Assembly (NCBI GenBank): GCA_964514655.1
Contig: CAZEQY010000011.1
Coordinates: 40,253-104,252, forward strand
From: SZAS-7 sp964514655
GTDB lineage: Bacteria; Chlamydiota; Chlamydiia; Chlamydiales; FEN-1388
DNA length: 64,000 nucleotides
Direction: 5' to 3'
In this document: piece after piece, positions 33,432 through 42,762 of the stretch
How positions within the stretch are numbered: the first letter of the stretch is position 1
Layout of the letters: each line of letters opens with the position of its first letter
Translations under genes and position numbers: made by a program
The notes under the pieces: generated by a model
The model's database searches: none
What the model saw: the letters and a program-made list of their open reading frames with translations, nothing else
Told to the model about the DNA's origin: nothing

Positions 33432-34583
33432 TCAGCGCCTATTAGAGGCAATAAAGAGTGGAATAGCAGCAAGCTGCATGGCAAGTGAAAATAGCACAAG
33501 ACCTATGAGGGAGCTATCGTATAAAAAACCTATCAGAACACTTCCTAAAAACCAAAAGACCCCAAACCAGATATTGAGTAATCCATAAGCTGTTGCGCGC
33601 AGATTCATGCGGACAAGATTTGCAATGCGCGAGCGCATTATTGATTCCTGAGCCCCTAAGCCTATCCCCCAAAGGATAAGACCACATAGGGCTATATAAA
33701 AGCCGTCCATAAAGACAAGCGGCACAAAAAAAGCCGATAGGGCCGTAGTTACTACAAGTACAATAATTCCTTTTTTATCATAAAGACGTCCAAGAACTAC
33801 AGCAGCAAGGCCATCTGCGGCATGGGCAACTGCAAAAAATACAGGAATCCACGCATCTGCTATTGCATCAACTTTTTTAAAGTGATAGGCAATGAGAGAA
33901 AAATCCACAAATCCAGCTCCTACAAGAGAGACGCCAGCGATATAAAGCCAAAAATTTTTGGAAAACCCTTCGGGACTAAGAGTTGGAGTTTCAACTTCCA
34001 GATCTTGAGGGCGAGGATAGCGAAAACGTGCAACGACAAGCATACTTAAGGCACATAATGCAGGAATCAGCAGTATTGCAAAGCTAAGGCGATATGATTC
34101 CTTATAGTAAAGCACAGCACTTACAAGTAAAGGCCCCATAACTGCCCCAATCTGGTCCATAGCCTCATGTAAGCCAAATCCCCAACCTCTACCAACCTCA
34201 TGTGTTGCATACGACAGCATTGCATCGCGCGAAGGAGTGCGTATAGCCTTGCCAAATCGCTCTAGCACCATAAGTCCTGCAGCTATCTGCCAGCTGCCTG
34301 CAAGGGCTAAAAGCGGCACTGCAAGCAAGTTTATTATATACCCAATAAATGTGATTGCCCAGTAACGACCAGTCTTATCGCTTATATAGCCAGATACAAG
34401 CCGAAAACTATATCCAATAAGCTCTCCAAGTCCTGCTACAACACCAACGATAGTGCCACTTGCGCCAAATATCGCCAAATATTGGCCAGAAATGCTGCGA
34501 GCTCCTTCATACGTCATATCAGCAAATAAGCTAACTATGCCAATTAAGATAACAAACGCTATTGCGGATCGTTTTGAGAGCAT
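33432..34583 (-). CDS. MFS transporter
   Basis: About 12 membrane helices over 383 residues. LVSGYISDKTGRYW in loop 2-3 is the MFS signature, and MVLERFGKAIRTPSRDAMLSYA in helix 4-5 is typical of a group of bacterial MFS proteins with an RxPxRDA motif, many of which are exporters. The start lies within the acetyltransferase gene (25-bp overlap), so translation is coupled. Substrate unknown. Confidence 0.85.
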   Translation of the reverse strand: MLSKRSAIAFVILIGIVSLFADMTYEGARSISGQYLAIFGASGTIVGVVAGLGELIGYSFRLVSGYISDKTGRYWAITFIGYIINLLAVPLLALAGSWQIAAGLMVLERFGKAIRTPSRDAMLSYATHEVGRGWGFGLHEAMDQIGAVMGPLLVSAVLYYKESYRLSFAILLIPALCALSMLVVARFRYPRPQDLEVETPTLSPEGFSKNFWLYIAGVSLVGAGFVDFSLIAYHFKKVDAIADAWIPVFFAVAHAADGLAAVVLGRLYDKKGIIVLVVTTALSAFFVPLVFMDGFYIALCGLILWGIGLGAQESIMRSRIANLVRMNLRATAYGLLNIWFGVFWFLGSVLIGFLYDSSLIGLVLFSLAMQLAAIPLFIASNRR

Positions 34584-35248
34584 GTAACAAACACTCCTTC
34601 TATAGAACCATCTATCGATAAAGAGCCCGTCTTTTGCATACGAAAGCGCTTGGCAATGCGCTCTCCATCACTAGATACAGTTATGCAGGCAAGGCCTTCA
34701 GCCTTTACCTTCTCTATATCTTCTACAAAACGCTCCATGAGAGCCCTAGAAAGACTACTGTTTTTACATGAAGGATGCACGCTAAAGTTAAAGAGGTAGA
34801 CATACTTACTTTCTGTAAGCGGCACAAATGTGCGGTCCTTAAGCTGCTCCGGATGGGATTTACATACTTCATAAGCAGTTTCAAGCATAGGATACCATCC
34901 TGTATACCCTACCGGAAGCCAGGTTTTATCTTGCAATTCTATAAACCACGTTCTAAAACCTTGTGGATATTTATGCATAACAAATGCTAAGCGATCAAAT
35001 GCTACCTGGTCTACAGGGACACTATAGGACTTAAGGTCTGCAAGATAGGTAGCTAACACAAACTTTCGCCAATTCACGCTACTATATAAGCCAAAATGCG
35101 CATCTTTTTCTTCTGCGATATCGCTCCACGAAACTGAAGTGACTTTTGATCCAGGCGCAACATCTTGTTTTAGGCCACGCTCAAGCCATTCAGACGCTTT
35201 TGAAAAATCAATAAAGTCAGGAACACTTTGGTTTAAGATGGCGCTCAT
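34559..35248 (-). CDS. GNAT-family N-acetyltransferase
   Basis: I chose ATG 35248 (229 residues); an upstream ATG at 35278 would increase the overlap with the deacetylase gene to 62 bp. The acetyl-CoA fold is suggested by YVYLFNFSVHPSCKNSSLSRALMERFVEDI, where the beta-4 strand is followed by the R/Q-x-x-G/A-like loop in a divergent form, and by the ACITVSSDGERIAKRFRMQKTG segment. Substrate is unknown. Coupling with a histone-deacetylase-like enzyme suggests opposing acetylation and deacetylation of one target. Confidence 0.7.
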   Translation of the reverse strand: MSAILNQSVPDFIDFSKASEWLERGLKQDVAPGSKVTSVSWSDIAEEKDAHFGLYSSVNWRKFVLATYLADLKSYSVPVDQVAFDRLAFVMHKYPQGFRTWFIELQDKTWLPVGYTGWYPMLETAYEVCKSHPEQLKDRTFVPLTESKYVYLFNFSVHPSCKNSSLSRALMERFVEDIEKVKAEGLACITVSSDGERIAKRFRMQKTGSLSIDGSIEGVFVTCSQNDPQ

Positions 35249-36245
35249 ATAACTCCTGGGCGTATGTTTCAATTCCATAACTGTAAGGCACGTTTTGTTT
35301 TATAGCTTGAATGGGACTCGCAAGTGCTTTTGTGCAGGCAAGTACGTTCTGAGCAAGATAGGGAGGGTTATACCCCCCTTCTAAAAAGAGTATAAGTCTA
35401 TCGTTTGAAAGCTTCTGAGCTAAAGCCCGTACAAAATACGTAAACTGCATAAAGCCTTTTGTTGTAATCCTCATAGAAGCTAAAGGGTCACTTTCATGCG
35501 CATCAAAACCGGCTGACACGAGGATAAGCTCTGGCTTATACCAATTGGCAAGTGGCTCTACAATCTTAGTAAAGATATAAAGGTAATCTTCATCGTGACA
35601 AGCCTGAGGCAATGGTATATTTACTGTATAGCCAGTTCCTTTACCTTGTCCTGTTTCTTCAAGAAGCCCGGAGCCTACCGGAAAAAGGTTATCCTGGTGA
35701 AAGTCAATAACTAACACGCGATCATCATCGTAAAAAGCAGATTGTGTGCCATTGCCGTGATGCACGTCCCAATCAATAATCAATATGCGCTTAAGACCTA
35801 GTGCTAATGCTTTTTTAGCAGCAATTGCAATGTTATTAAAGACACAAAATGCAACTGCGTGATCAATTTCTGCATGATGTCCCGGTGGGCGCGGAAGCAA
35901 AAAGCCATTTGTACATCTACCCTCTAGCACCTCTTCAACAAGTTCTATACCAAGCCCGGCAGCCGTAAGGGCAGCTGTAACTGACCCTTTAGAAAGCGGC
36001 GTCTCTCGTTCAATATAAACACTTTTGCCCGCTAAAGACAGCACTAAGCTTATGTATTCTTGGGTGTGAATCATGGCAAGTTCATCCACTGTTGCCATGC
36101 GACTATGAGTCATATCCAAAAGACTCTTATAAGGACTTTCTTCAAATGCCTTGAAAATTGCCTCTAGACGCGTTCTATTTTCTGGATGCATGGTAATGCC
36201 ATGCTCCAGCATGCACGGGTGTGAAAGCACTACAGTTTTTGTCAC
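35217..36245 (-). CDS. Histone-deacetylase-family amidohydrolase
   Basis: The 342-residue protein has class II HDAC/acetylpolyamine amidohydrolase motifs: LLPRPPGHHAEIDHAVAFC with the catalytic His pair, ILIIDWDVHHGNGTQ with zinc-binding Asp and His, VSAGFDAHESDPL with the third zinc Asp, and FLEGGYNPPYLA. The length is normal for bacterial members, which deacetylate lysines, polyamines or other amines. It heads an operon with a GNAT, an MFS carrier and a GCKR-like protein. Confidence 0.93.
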   Translation of the reverse strand: MTKTVVLSHPCMLEHGITMHPENRTRLEAIFKAFEESPYKSLLDMTHSRMATVDELAMIHTQEYISLVLSLAGKSVYIERETPLSKGSVTAALTAAGLGIELVEEVLEGRCTNGFLLPRPPGHHAEIDHAVAFCVFNNIAIAAKKALALGLKRILIIDWDVHHGNGTQSAFYDDDRVLVIDFHQDNLFPVGSGLLEETGQGKGTGYTVNIPLPQACHDEDYLYIFTKIVEPLANWYKPELILVSAGFDAHESDPLASMRITTKGFMQFTYFVRALAQKLSNDRLILFLEGGYNPPYLAQNVLACTKALASPIQAIKQNVPYSYGIETYAQELYERHLKPKCS

Positions 36246-36374
36246 GTTGGTTATTGCCTCTCAAGATACAAGTATCATACAGCTCAAAACTCTTATTTTG
36301 TACACAAGAAATTTGTATACTTCATAAAAGCTGCGAGGTATACTACCCCACCGTCTATAGGGACAAGAGGGTTT

Positions 36375-37574
36375 ATGGAAAAAATAAAATTCACCCTGCC
36401 GCTTCAGGAGATCCAAAAGTATATTGCAGAACAAAAACAGCTTGATGGCTGGCTTCTGTATGACTTTCATGGCAGAAATAGCCTGGCATTAGACCTTTTG
36501 GGTATAAACAAGGATCAGCTTTTATCTCGCCGCTTTTATTACTGGATTCCAAAAGAAGGCTCTCCTTTAAAGATCGTTCACCATATAGAAGCCCATACCC
36601 TCCACCATCTTCCGGGCGATCAAATCGCCTACGAAAGCTGGCAGAGCCTTGATCTTGCCCTTAAATCAACCCTTAGAGGCTGCAAAAAAATTGCCATGGA
36701 ACACTCTCCCATGGGTGAACTTCCTATGCTCAGCACCCTTGATAGTGGCCTCTACCAGTGGCTCATGGACAAAAAAATTGAAATTACAAGCTCTTGGGAT
36801 ATTGCAAAGCACTATGTAGCGCGCCTGAATGAAGAACAAGAAAAGGCCCACAAAGAGGCCGTACAGTATTTATTGCAGATATTTGAAAATAGCTTCATAA
36901 AGGTGCAAAAAGCCCTTTCAAGTCGCAAAAAAATTACCGAGTATTCTCTTCAGCAAAATATTTTAAAGGACTTTTCCGCGCACAGCTTTGTTACAGAACA
37001 CGCTCCTGTAGTAGCTGTTGGCCCAAATAGCGCACTTCCCCACTATAGCCCTACAGAAGAGATGGATATGCGCATCTTCAAAGATTCGCTCCTACTTATC
37101 GACATATGGTGCAAAAAAAATACGCCCCAATCTCCCTTTGCAGACTTAACGCGCGTTGCCTATTTTGGGAAAACCCCTCCTCAAGAGATGCTGCGCGTAT
37201 ATAAAGCCATAAAGGCAGCAGAAGATGCCGCTATCAACTTTATCGATAAAACACTCAAAAAAGGCACTCCTGTGCTCGGCTGCGATGTTGACGATGTGTG
37301 CCGTGCTGTCATCCAAAAACTTGGGTTTGGCAAGTACTTTGTTCATAGAACGGGCCACAACATTCATACGATGCTGCATGGCATGGGCCCGAACCTTGAC
37401 AACTACGAAACGCACGATACGCGCCCATTAATGCCAAGAACATGCTACTCGATAGAACCGGGTATATATATTCCAAAAGCATTCGGCATGCGCCTTGAGT
37501 GCAACATTATCATTCACGACAACCTCTCGGTAGAGGTTACAGGACGCTCACCTGATGAGCTTCCCTGCTATTAG
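36375..37574 (+). CDS. M24-family peptidase (Xaa-Pro aminopeptidase-like)
   Basis: The N-terminal creatinase-like domain (about 1-160) is followed by a pita-bread catalytic domain. Metal ligands are recognisable as Asp in LLLIDIWCKKNTPQSPFADLTR (second Asp in ADLTR), His in FVHRTGHNIHTMLHG, Glu in TCYSIEPGIYIP and Glu in MRLECNIII. This is the complete DDHEE set. The enzyme removes N-terminal residues before proline and helps use host peptides. It starts divergently from the deacetylase operon. Confidence 0.88.
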   Translation: MEKIKFTLPLQEIQKYIAEQKQLDGWLLYDFHGRNSLALDLLGINKDQLLSRRFYYWIPKEGSPLKIVHHIEAHTLHHLPGDQIAYESWQSLDLALKSTLRGCKKIAMEHSPMGELPMLSTLDSGLYQWLMDKKIEITSSWDIAKHYVARLNEEQEKAHKEAVQYLLQIFENSFIKVQKALSSRKKITEYSLQQNILKDFSAHSFVTEHAPVVAVGPNSALPHYSPTEEMDMRIFKDSLLLIDIWCKKNTPQSPFADLTRVAYFGKTPPQEMLRVYKAIKAAEDAAINFIDKTLKKGTPVLGCDVDDVCRAVIQKLGFGKYFVHRTGHNIHTMLHGMGPNLDNYETHDTRPLMPRTCYSIEPGIYIPKAFGMRLECNIIIHDNLSVEVTGRSPDELPCY

Positions 37575-37592
37575 ATTAAGGTATACGAAACG

Positions 37593-38855
37593 ATGACATC
37601 TCGATATTCCCCTCAAACTCTAAGCGCACTCTTTTTAGTGGCTGGCACCTGTGTAGGTGGTGGCATGCTTGCGCTTCCTGTTGCAACGTCACTTAATGGC
37701 TTTATTCCTAGTACCATTGTGATGGTATTTGCCTGGCTTGCCATGATGCTTACAGCGCTTTACCTTGTTGAAGTGGGATTTTGGATGAAAAAAGATGATG
37801 CTCACGTCATCTCTATGACAAAGCGCTTTTTGGGTAAAGGCGGGCAAGTTATTGCGTGGCTCCTATACCTCTTTATCTGCTATGCCTCGCTCATTGCCTA
37901 TACAGCAGGCTCCGGGCACCTACTTGCAAAAGCTGTTACCTCTTATGGAGGCATCGAACTTACAAAAAATATGGGCGCAATAGCCTTTATCATCCTCTTT
38001 GGCCCGTGCCTCTTTTTTAGCCACAAATTTTTAGGAAGAGTAAATAGCGTGCTCTTTATTGCGATGATCGTTGCCTACGTCGCATTAATATCCTTGAGTG
38101 TGCCTCACATTCAAACAGAGAACCTCATGCGAAGTAACTGGTCAGGATCATGGCTTGCCCTTCCCCTGCTTCTTACAGCCTTTAGCTTTCAGACTATGGT
38201 GCCAAGCCTTCATCCCTACCTACACCATCATGGCCCAAGCCTACGCATCGCCATCATCGGCGGAACAGCTATCGCATTTTTAGTCTATATTGTATGGCAA
38301 GCATCAGTACTTGGCGCTGTGCCTTTGACAGGTGAATTTGGCCTCATTCAGGCCCTAAAAGAGGGTGAAGCTGCAACTCATGTTCTTGGGCAAGCTGTAG
38401 GCAGCATCTATATAGAACTGCTAGCGAGCTTTTTTGCCTTCTTTGCTCTTGTGACATCATTTTTTGGCATTGCCTTAGGCTTTTATGACTTTTTAAGCGA
38501 CGGCCTCAACATCCCTAAAAAAGGCTGGGGCAATATATTGCTCGGAGCTCTTATCCTTATTCCAACACTCTATGCAGCAACTAACCTCGAAAAGATTTTT
38601 CTTAGAGCACTTGACGCCTCCGGCGGCTTTGGAGATTCTCTATTAAATGGCATCATCCCAATACTCATGGTCTTTCTTGGCCGCTATCATTATAAGCTGC
38701 AGCAGCAAGGCTTTGTGGCCCCGCGCGCTAAGTGGCTTTTAGGCCTCGCAGCAGTCTTTTATCTTCTTGCCCTTGGCATAGAAGTACTTACTCATACGGG
38801 ACACCTCACTGCTGTACACGACCTCAAAGAATTTGATTTTACCATGGAAAAATAA
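37593..38855 (+). CDS. tyrP: Aromatic amino acid permease (TyrP/HAAAP family)
   Basis: Eleven or so membrane helices in 420 residues, beginning SALFLVAGTCVGGGMLALPVATSLNG, the conserved GT.IGAGMLALP-like helix 1 of the HAAAP family. SFQTMVPSLHPYLHHH is another family signature in the middle. TyrP imports tyrosine or tryptophan with protons; chlamydiae encode one or more copies because they are auxotrophic for aromatic acids in many cases. It begins 18 bp after the peptidase stop, consistent with a peptide-use operon. Confidence 0.88.
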   Translation: MTSRYSPQTLSALFLVAGTCVGGGMLALPVATSLNGFIPSTIVMVFAWLAMMLTALYLVEVGFWMKKDDAHVISMTKRFLGKGGQVIAWLLYLFICYASLIAYTAGSGHLLAKAVTSYGGIELTKNMGAIAFIILFGPCLFFSHKFLGRVNSVLFIAMIVAYVALISLSVPHIQTENLMRSNWSGSWLALPLLLTAFSFQTMVPSLHPYLHHHGPSLRIAIIGGTAIAFLVYIVWQASVLGAVPLTGEFGLIQALKEGEAATHVLGQAVGSIYIELLASFFAFFALVTSFFGIALGFYDFLSDGLNIPKKGWGNILLGALILIPTLYAATNLEKIFLRALDASGGFGDSLLNGIIPILMVFLGRYHYKLQQQGFVAPRAKWLLGLAAVFYLLALGIEVLTHTGHLTAVHDLKEFDFTMEK

Positions 38856-38898
38856 GCATACAGCGATATATCATCATCGACTTTTATACTGAAAATCG

Positions 38899-39816
38899 AT
38901 GTCTAACACGAAATCGCTACTGCTGACACTTGCTCTTGTTGCTTTATGGAGCCCCTCTTTTCTTTGCGTAAAACTTGCGCTCACTTCGTTTGGGCCATTT
39001 ACCATCACCGCCTTACGCGTGGTTATTGCCGCGATATTTCTTTTGGGCATTGTCTACTTTCGCAAAATGAAACTGCCAACATCTAAGCTTTTTTGGTTAA
39101 AGGCGCTGCTTATGGCCCTTGCAGCAACTGCTATACCGTTTTTTCTCTATTGCTATGCTGCACTTACGATAGATAGCGCCCTTGTAGCGCTCTTAAATGG
39201 CACAATACCTATATTCACAGCGCTATTTGCACAGTTTTTCTTTCCGCAAGAAAGGCTCTCAACACAAAAGGCAGCTGGCATATTTTTATCGATCGTTGGC
39301 CTTTTTGCGCTTTTTTCTCCCTACCTAGTTGGCGAGGTTACAGCCACTTTTGAAGGCATTTTAGCGGCAACCATAGCCTCTATTTCCTATGCTATGGGCC
39401 ACATATGGGGCAAAAAGCACCTAAGCACATTAGAACCCTTTATCGCACCTTGTGCTCAGTTGATAATGTCGGCACTTATCCTTGTGCCCTTAGCGCTTTT
39501 TTTTGAAGCGCCCTTTTCGCAAAGTGCACCAAGTACATCTGCGATCATAGGCGTACTTGCACTATCGTTTAGCAGCACTGCACTTGCCCTTGTTGTCTAC
39601 TACAAGCTGCTTGAATATACAGGCGCTACAACGATAAGCATGGCAGCATGCTTTTTGCCGGTAAGCGGAATGCTTATAGGAATTGTATTTTTGCACGAAT
39701 CTTTAACCCTTGCCGCATTTTTTGCTGCCTTACTTATTATCTCAGGCCTCTTCATAGTAAACGGCATGCTCCCATCGCTAATAAAACGTAGGCACTATTC
39801 TCAAGCTCGCTTATAG
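38899..39816 (+). CDS. EamA/DMT-family transporter
   Basis: Ten membrane helices in two repeated EamA halves: ALWSPSFLCVKLALTSFGPF with AALTIDSALVALLNGTIPIFTAL in the first, and IASISYAMGHIWGKKHL with TGATTISMAACFLPVSGMLIG in the second. The family exports metabolites and amino acids or, in chlamydiae and rickettsiae, may import S-adenosylmethionine. The substrate cannot be told from sequence. The end overlaps the convergent membrane protein by 16 bp. Confidence 0.87.
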   Translation: MSNTKSLLLTLALVALWSPSFLCVKLALTSFGPFTITALRVVIAAIFLLGIVYFRKMKLPTSKLFWLKALLMALAATAIPFFLYCYAALTIDSALVALLNGTIPIFTALFAQFFFPQERLSTQKAAGIFLSIVGLFALFSPYLVGEVTATFEGILAATIASISYAMGHIWGKKHLSTLEPFIAPCAQLIMSALILVPLALFFEAPFSQSAPSTSAIIGVLALSFSSTALALVVYYKLLEYTGATTISMAACFLPVSGMLIGIVFLHESLTLAAFFAALLIISGLFIVNGMLPSLIKRRHYSQARL

Positions 39817-40199
39817 ACTAGCCCGATGAGAGCGCCGCCTATGAGACATTCAATGAACATGGCTATAAACCATGCTAGAGTCAAAGAGAAGGTAATGGGC
39901 AGGTAGTAGTAGGCGCCAGCCGCCTGTATTGCCGCAAGAATTCCAACATAAAAGCCAAATAAAAGCCCATTTTTGACACCGCCGCTCGGATAAAAGCGGG
40001 TAAAAATAAAGCTATTCCAAATAGCAAGTAGCGCCATGATGACATAGTTAAAGGGTGCATAACTAGCTAAATCAGCACGCCAAATATTTGGAGTTTGCAG
40101 ATATAAGCCTGTTAATAAATGTACATGGACGGCATATTCATATACATAAATAAAAATAAAAAGTGAAACAGCAGCTAGTAAAAAACGTTTGATATTCAT
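39801..40199 (-). CDS. Four-helix membrane protein, unknown function
   Basis: The 132-residue protein has four hydrophobic segments (about 5-22, 50-66, 80-98 and 108-126), with small residues G, A and Y along the helices and a short basic end. The pattern FAFYVG-type loop GLLFGFYVGILAAIQ resembles small integral proteins of unknown function found in several bacteria. No ligand or enzyme motif is seen. Confidence 0.65.
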   Translation of the reverse strand: MNIKRFLLAAVSLFIFIYVYEYAVHVHLLTGLYLQTPNIWRADLASYAPFNYVIMALLAIWNSFIFTRFYPSGGVKNGLLFGFYVGILAAIQAAGAYYYLPITFSLTLAWFIAMFIECLIGGALIGLVYKRA

Positions 40200-40324
40200 C
40201 CGTAACTCCCTTCTCGCACATCGTACAGTAGTATCAAATATGCGTTGTCATATTTTGTAGACTAACACTACAAAAAATTGAGGTCAATACAGTATACTTA
40301 TTTACTAAAAAAAAGAGAATTTCT

Positions 40325-42103
40325 ATGCAGCCTTCATTACGAGTTTCTATACCATCAAACCCAAATAGCTGGACGTATAAATCCCTTCAGGTATTTAAAC
40401 AAAAGGCTTCTTTATATGGAATAGATGTTGTAATTAGCGATTTTTATAAGCAGGGCCAAGAAATCACCGCTTTGATGGAGGGTACAGTAGATGCTGCCAC
40501 AATTTCGATGGAAGATATTAGCGCTAAGCTAAAAGACACCGAGGAAAAATCCCGCGCTATCTCATTATGCCAACCCTTTCGCTTTCGAAACTATGCCGAT
40601 GTAACAGCATGCTTTGAAGCACCCTCATCAGCTGCCATCTATGAAATGATTGAACGACTAAACCTCGTAGTCCTCACGCCGCTTTTTCTTGGATCGCGTG
40701 TAGTGCAACAAAGAAATATCGATGGCACTCGCCTCCGCATTCCTGCGGGCGAGCGCTGGCGCGAACTTGCAACCACTTTGGGCTTTCAAGGTGTTGAAGT
40801 GAGCAACAACGACGTCAAAAAAGCCTATGAAGAGGGCCGCATCGATGCCCATGAAACACCGCTTCCACAATCTGAAGCTTATGGCCTGTTTCCCTATGTT
40901 ACCAAGATACTCGATACCAATCATAAAGTAGACTGGATCTTTCTGACAGTATCTAAAGATACCTGGCAACAACTTTCTGAACAGCAGCAGCATGGCCTAC
41001 GAGTAGCTGCCGCTATAGCTTGCAAGTTTAATGATGAAAATAGGATGCATGAAGAAGTAGCCCTACAAAAAAAATACGCGCACCTTATTAGCCAAAAAGA
41101 CCCCACATCCAGTCCTGCCATTATTGAGCAGCATAAACTGTGGCCTGGCCTTGGGCAGATTAACTGTAAAACGGGCACACTTGTTGCAGTTGATGACAAA
41201 AGCGTGCTCTCATGCTGGTATGGGGGTCATGAACTTCCTGAAGTGCGGGATGGCTTTGATGAGACAAGCCTTTGGCTTGCTCACTTTTCTGAATGCATCT
41301 GGAGCGAGCCTCGATGCCTCTATAAAGAAGAGGGCAAAATTGTATGGAACCCTGTCTTTGTACGAATGTCGGATGAAAATCTTGCACTCTTCTTTCGCAC
41401 ATTTCCAGCAAAGTTTCAAAAAGAAAAAGAAAAGCCCTTTACCTACCATGTGATGTATTCTCACGACAAGGGAAAAAGCTGGTCATCGCCCCAAACTCTC
41501 CCAGATGGCATTACAGGCCCTATAAAATGCCCACCGGTTGCACTTCCAGACGGCAGGTGGCTTATTGGCACTGCCGCACAAAAAAAATGTTCGCTAGAAA
41601 TTATGGACGCGCGTGGCCCTACTTTTAGCAAGCATATAGCCCTTCCTCAAGATCTACCGATGTCAGAGCCCTGCCTTGTTTTAGATGGCGATGGCGCTGT
41701 ACAGATATACTTTCGTAACCGACAAGAACATACAGCAGATAGGTTTGTGATGAAGACAACCTATAACCCGCAAACTTCTGCCCTTAGTCCGCTAGAAAGA
41801 ACCTCCATCCCCAATCCGGATTCTGGCATCGATGCCATCCGCCTACAAGATGGCAGGATGGTTCTTGTAGCTAACCCCTCGCATACCTCGCGACAAGAGC
41901 TTGCGCTTTATGTCTCCAATGACAACGGCAAAAGCTGGGAACAAAAAGTACTTTTAGAGCAAGGCAAGGGAGAATACTCACAACCATCTATCATCCAAAC
42001 CTCAGATGGCCTCATTCACATCATGTACGCCTGGTGGCAAAATCAAGAACAAAAAAACATCAAGCACATGATCATAGACCCATCTAAAGTAGAATCAGTG
42101 TAG
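40325..42103 (+). CDS. TRAP-type (DctP) binding module fused to a BNR sialidase
   Basis: Residues ~5-250 match the DctP/SiaP periplasmic receptor fold: a CAP at VSIPSNPNSWTYKSLQVFKQ, ALMEGTVDAATISMEDI, then GTRLRIPAGERWRELATTLG where the conserved Arg binds the ligand carboxylate, KKAYEEGRIDAHETPL, and DTWQQLSEQQQHGLRVAA. From ~275 a BNR/sialidase propeller follows with YGGHELPEVRDGFDETSLWLA, CLYKEEGKIVWNPVF and two Asp boxes, SHDKGKSW at 379-386 and SNDNGKSW at 531-538. SiaP binds sialic acid and sialidase releases it, so the halves make functional sense together. No signal peptide is visible. Confidence 0.82.
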   Translation: MQPSLRVSIPSNPNSWTYKSLQVFKQKASLYGIDVVISDFYKQGQEITALMEGTVDAATISMEDISAKLKDTEEKSRAISLCQPFRFRNYADVTACFEAPSSAAIYEMIERLNLVVLTPLFLGSRVVQQRNIDGTRLRIPAGERWRELATTLGFQGVEVSNNDVKKAYEEGRIDAHETPLPQSEAYGLFPYVTKILDTNHKVDWIFLTVSKDTWQQLSEQQQHGLRVAAAIACKFNDENRMHEEVALQKKYAHLISQKDPTSSPAIIEQHKLWPGLGQINCKTGTLVAVDDKSVLSCWYGGHELPEVRDGFDETSLWLAHFSECIWSEPRCLYKEEGKIVWNPVFVRMSDENLALFFRTFPAKFQKEKEKPFTYHVMYSHDKGKSWSSPQTLPDGITGPIKCPPVALPDGRWLIGTAAQKKCSLEIMDARGPTFSKHIALPQDLPMSEPCLVLDGDGAVQIYFRNRQEHTADRFVMKTTYNPQTSALSPLERTSIPNPDSGIDAIRLQDGRMVLVANPSHTSRQELALYVSNDNGKSWEQKVLLEQGKGEYSQPSIIQTSDGLIHIMYAWWQNQEQKNIKHMIIDPSKVESV

Positions 42104-42131
42104 GCAATGGATATTGCCTACACTGTTTTTT
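42096..42131 (+). terminator. Rho-independent terminator of the DctP-sialidase gene
   Basis: A perfect 13-bp stem (42096-42108 with 42113-42125) with a 4-base loop is followed by six T residues. The stem overlaps the stop codon. It may also terminate the convergent secreted-protein gene that ends at 42136. Confidence 0.85.
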
Positions 42132-42135
42132 GGGA

Positions 42136-42711
42136 TTATTTTACTGCCCAAGAACAATCGATGCACTTTTGTACGCGACCGTCTATGAGCAAAAAGACGC
42201 AGCGGACATCCAGTGATGTAACTTTGTCATGAAATATAGAGCCTTTTGGGCCACAGTTTTTCCAACAAAGGATGCCAGGTCCATTTTTTGTCTGGTTAGA
42301 AACTACAACAAGTAATTCAGCATCTTCATTTCCAAGATAAGGAGCTAACTCAGGGATTGCAGCTACAACATCTTCAGTTATAGGTGAAGTGAATGGAAGA
42401 GCAACATTTGCCTCAATCTTTTGAGAAAAGCAAGAACCATCCTTCATAACAAAGCTATGAATAGCATATGTTTCAAAAAGCGTAGAATGAACGTAGCCTA
42501 CATGCTTGCCGTGCTCGTTAAAAATTGGGCACTTAATTTCATTTGGTGTGTTCGGATCAGCAAAGTTATCTCCATTTCCTTGCAGGAAAATACCTTTGAA
42601 TTTCTTGTGGCTACTGTGATGCGAATGACTCTTTGCCCATACTTGACCAGAAACCATCATACCAAAAACAAATAATAACCAAAGTGAATTTTTTAATAAA
42701 ATTCTCAACAT
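42136..42711 (-). CDS. Secreted orphan protein
   Basis: A signal peptide of ~26 residues ends QVWA and precedes a His/Ser/Lys-rich stretch (KSHSHHSSHKK). The mature domain of about 150 residues includes CPIFNEHGKHVGYVHSTLFE and four further cysteines near the C-terminus, possibly paired in disulfides. The layout of short beta strands vaguely parallels the other secreted protein at 54301 (PVYNVKNEKVG). No function recognised. AAGGAG lies before the ATG. Confidence 0.7.
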   Translation of the reverse strand: MLRILLKNSLWLLFVFGMMVSGQVWAKSHSHHSSHKKFKGIFLQGNGDNFADPNTPNEIKCPIFNEHGKHVGYVHSTLFETYAIHSFVMKDGSCFSQKIEANVALPFTSPITEDVVAAIPELAPYLGNEDAELLVVVSNQTKNGPGILCWKNCGPKGSIFHDKVTSLDVRCVFLLIDGRVQKCIDCSWAVK

Positions 42712-42762
42712 AACATGTCTCCTTTATAGATTTAATTTGCATGGTAATTTATTGGTATCAAA

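Noticed and set aside
36246..36374. Possible operator between the deacetylase operon and the M24 peptidase
   Set aside because: Short complementary stretches exist around TTTGTACACAAG and TTTGTATAC but do not form a clear palindrome.
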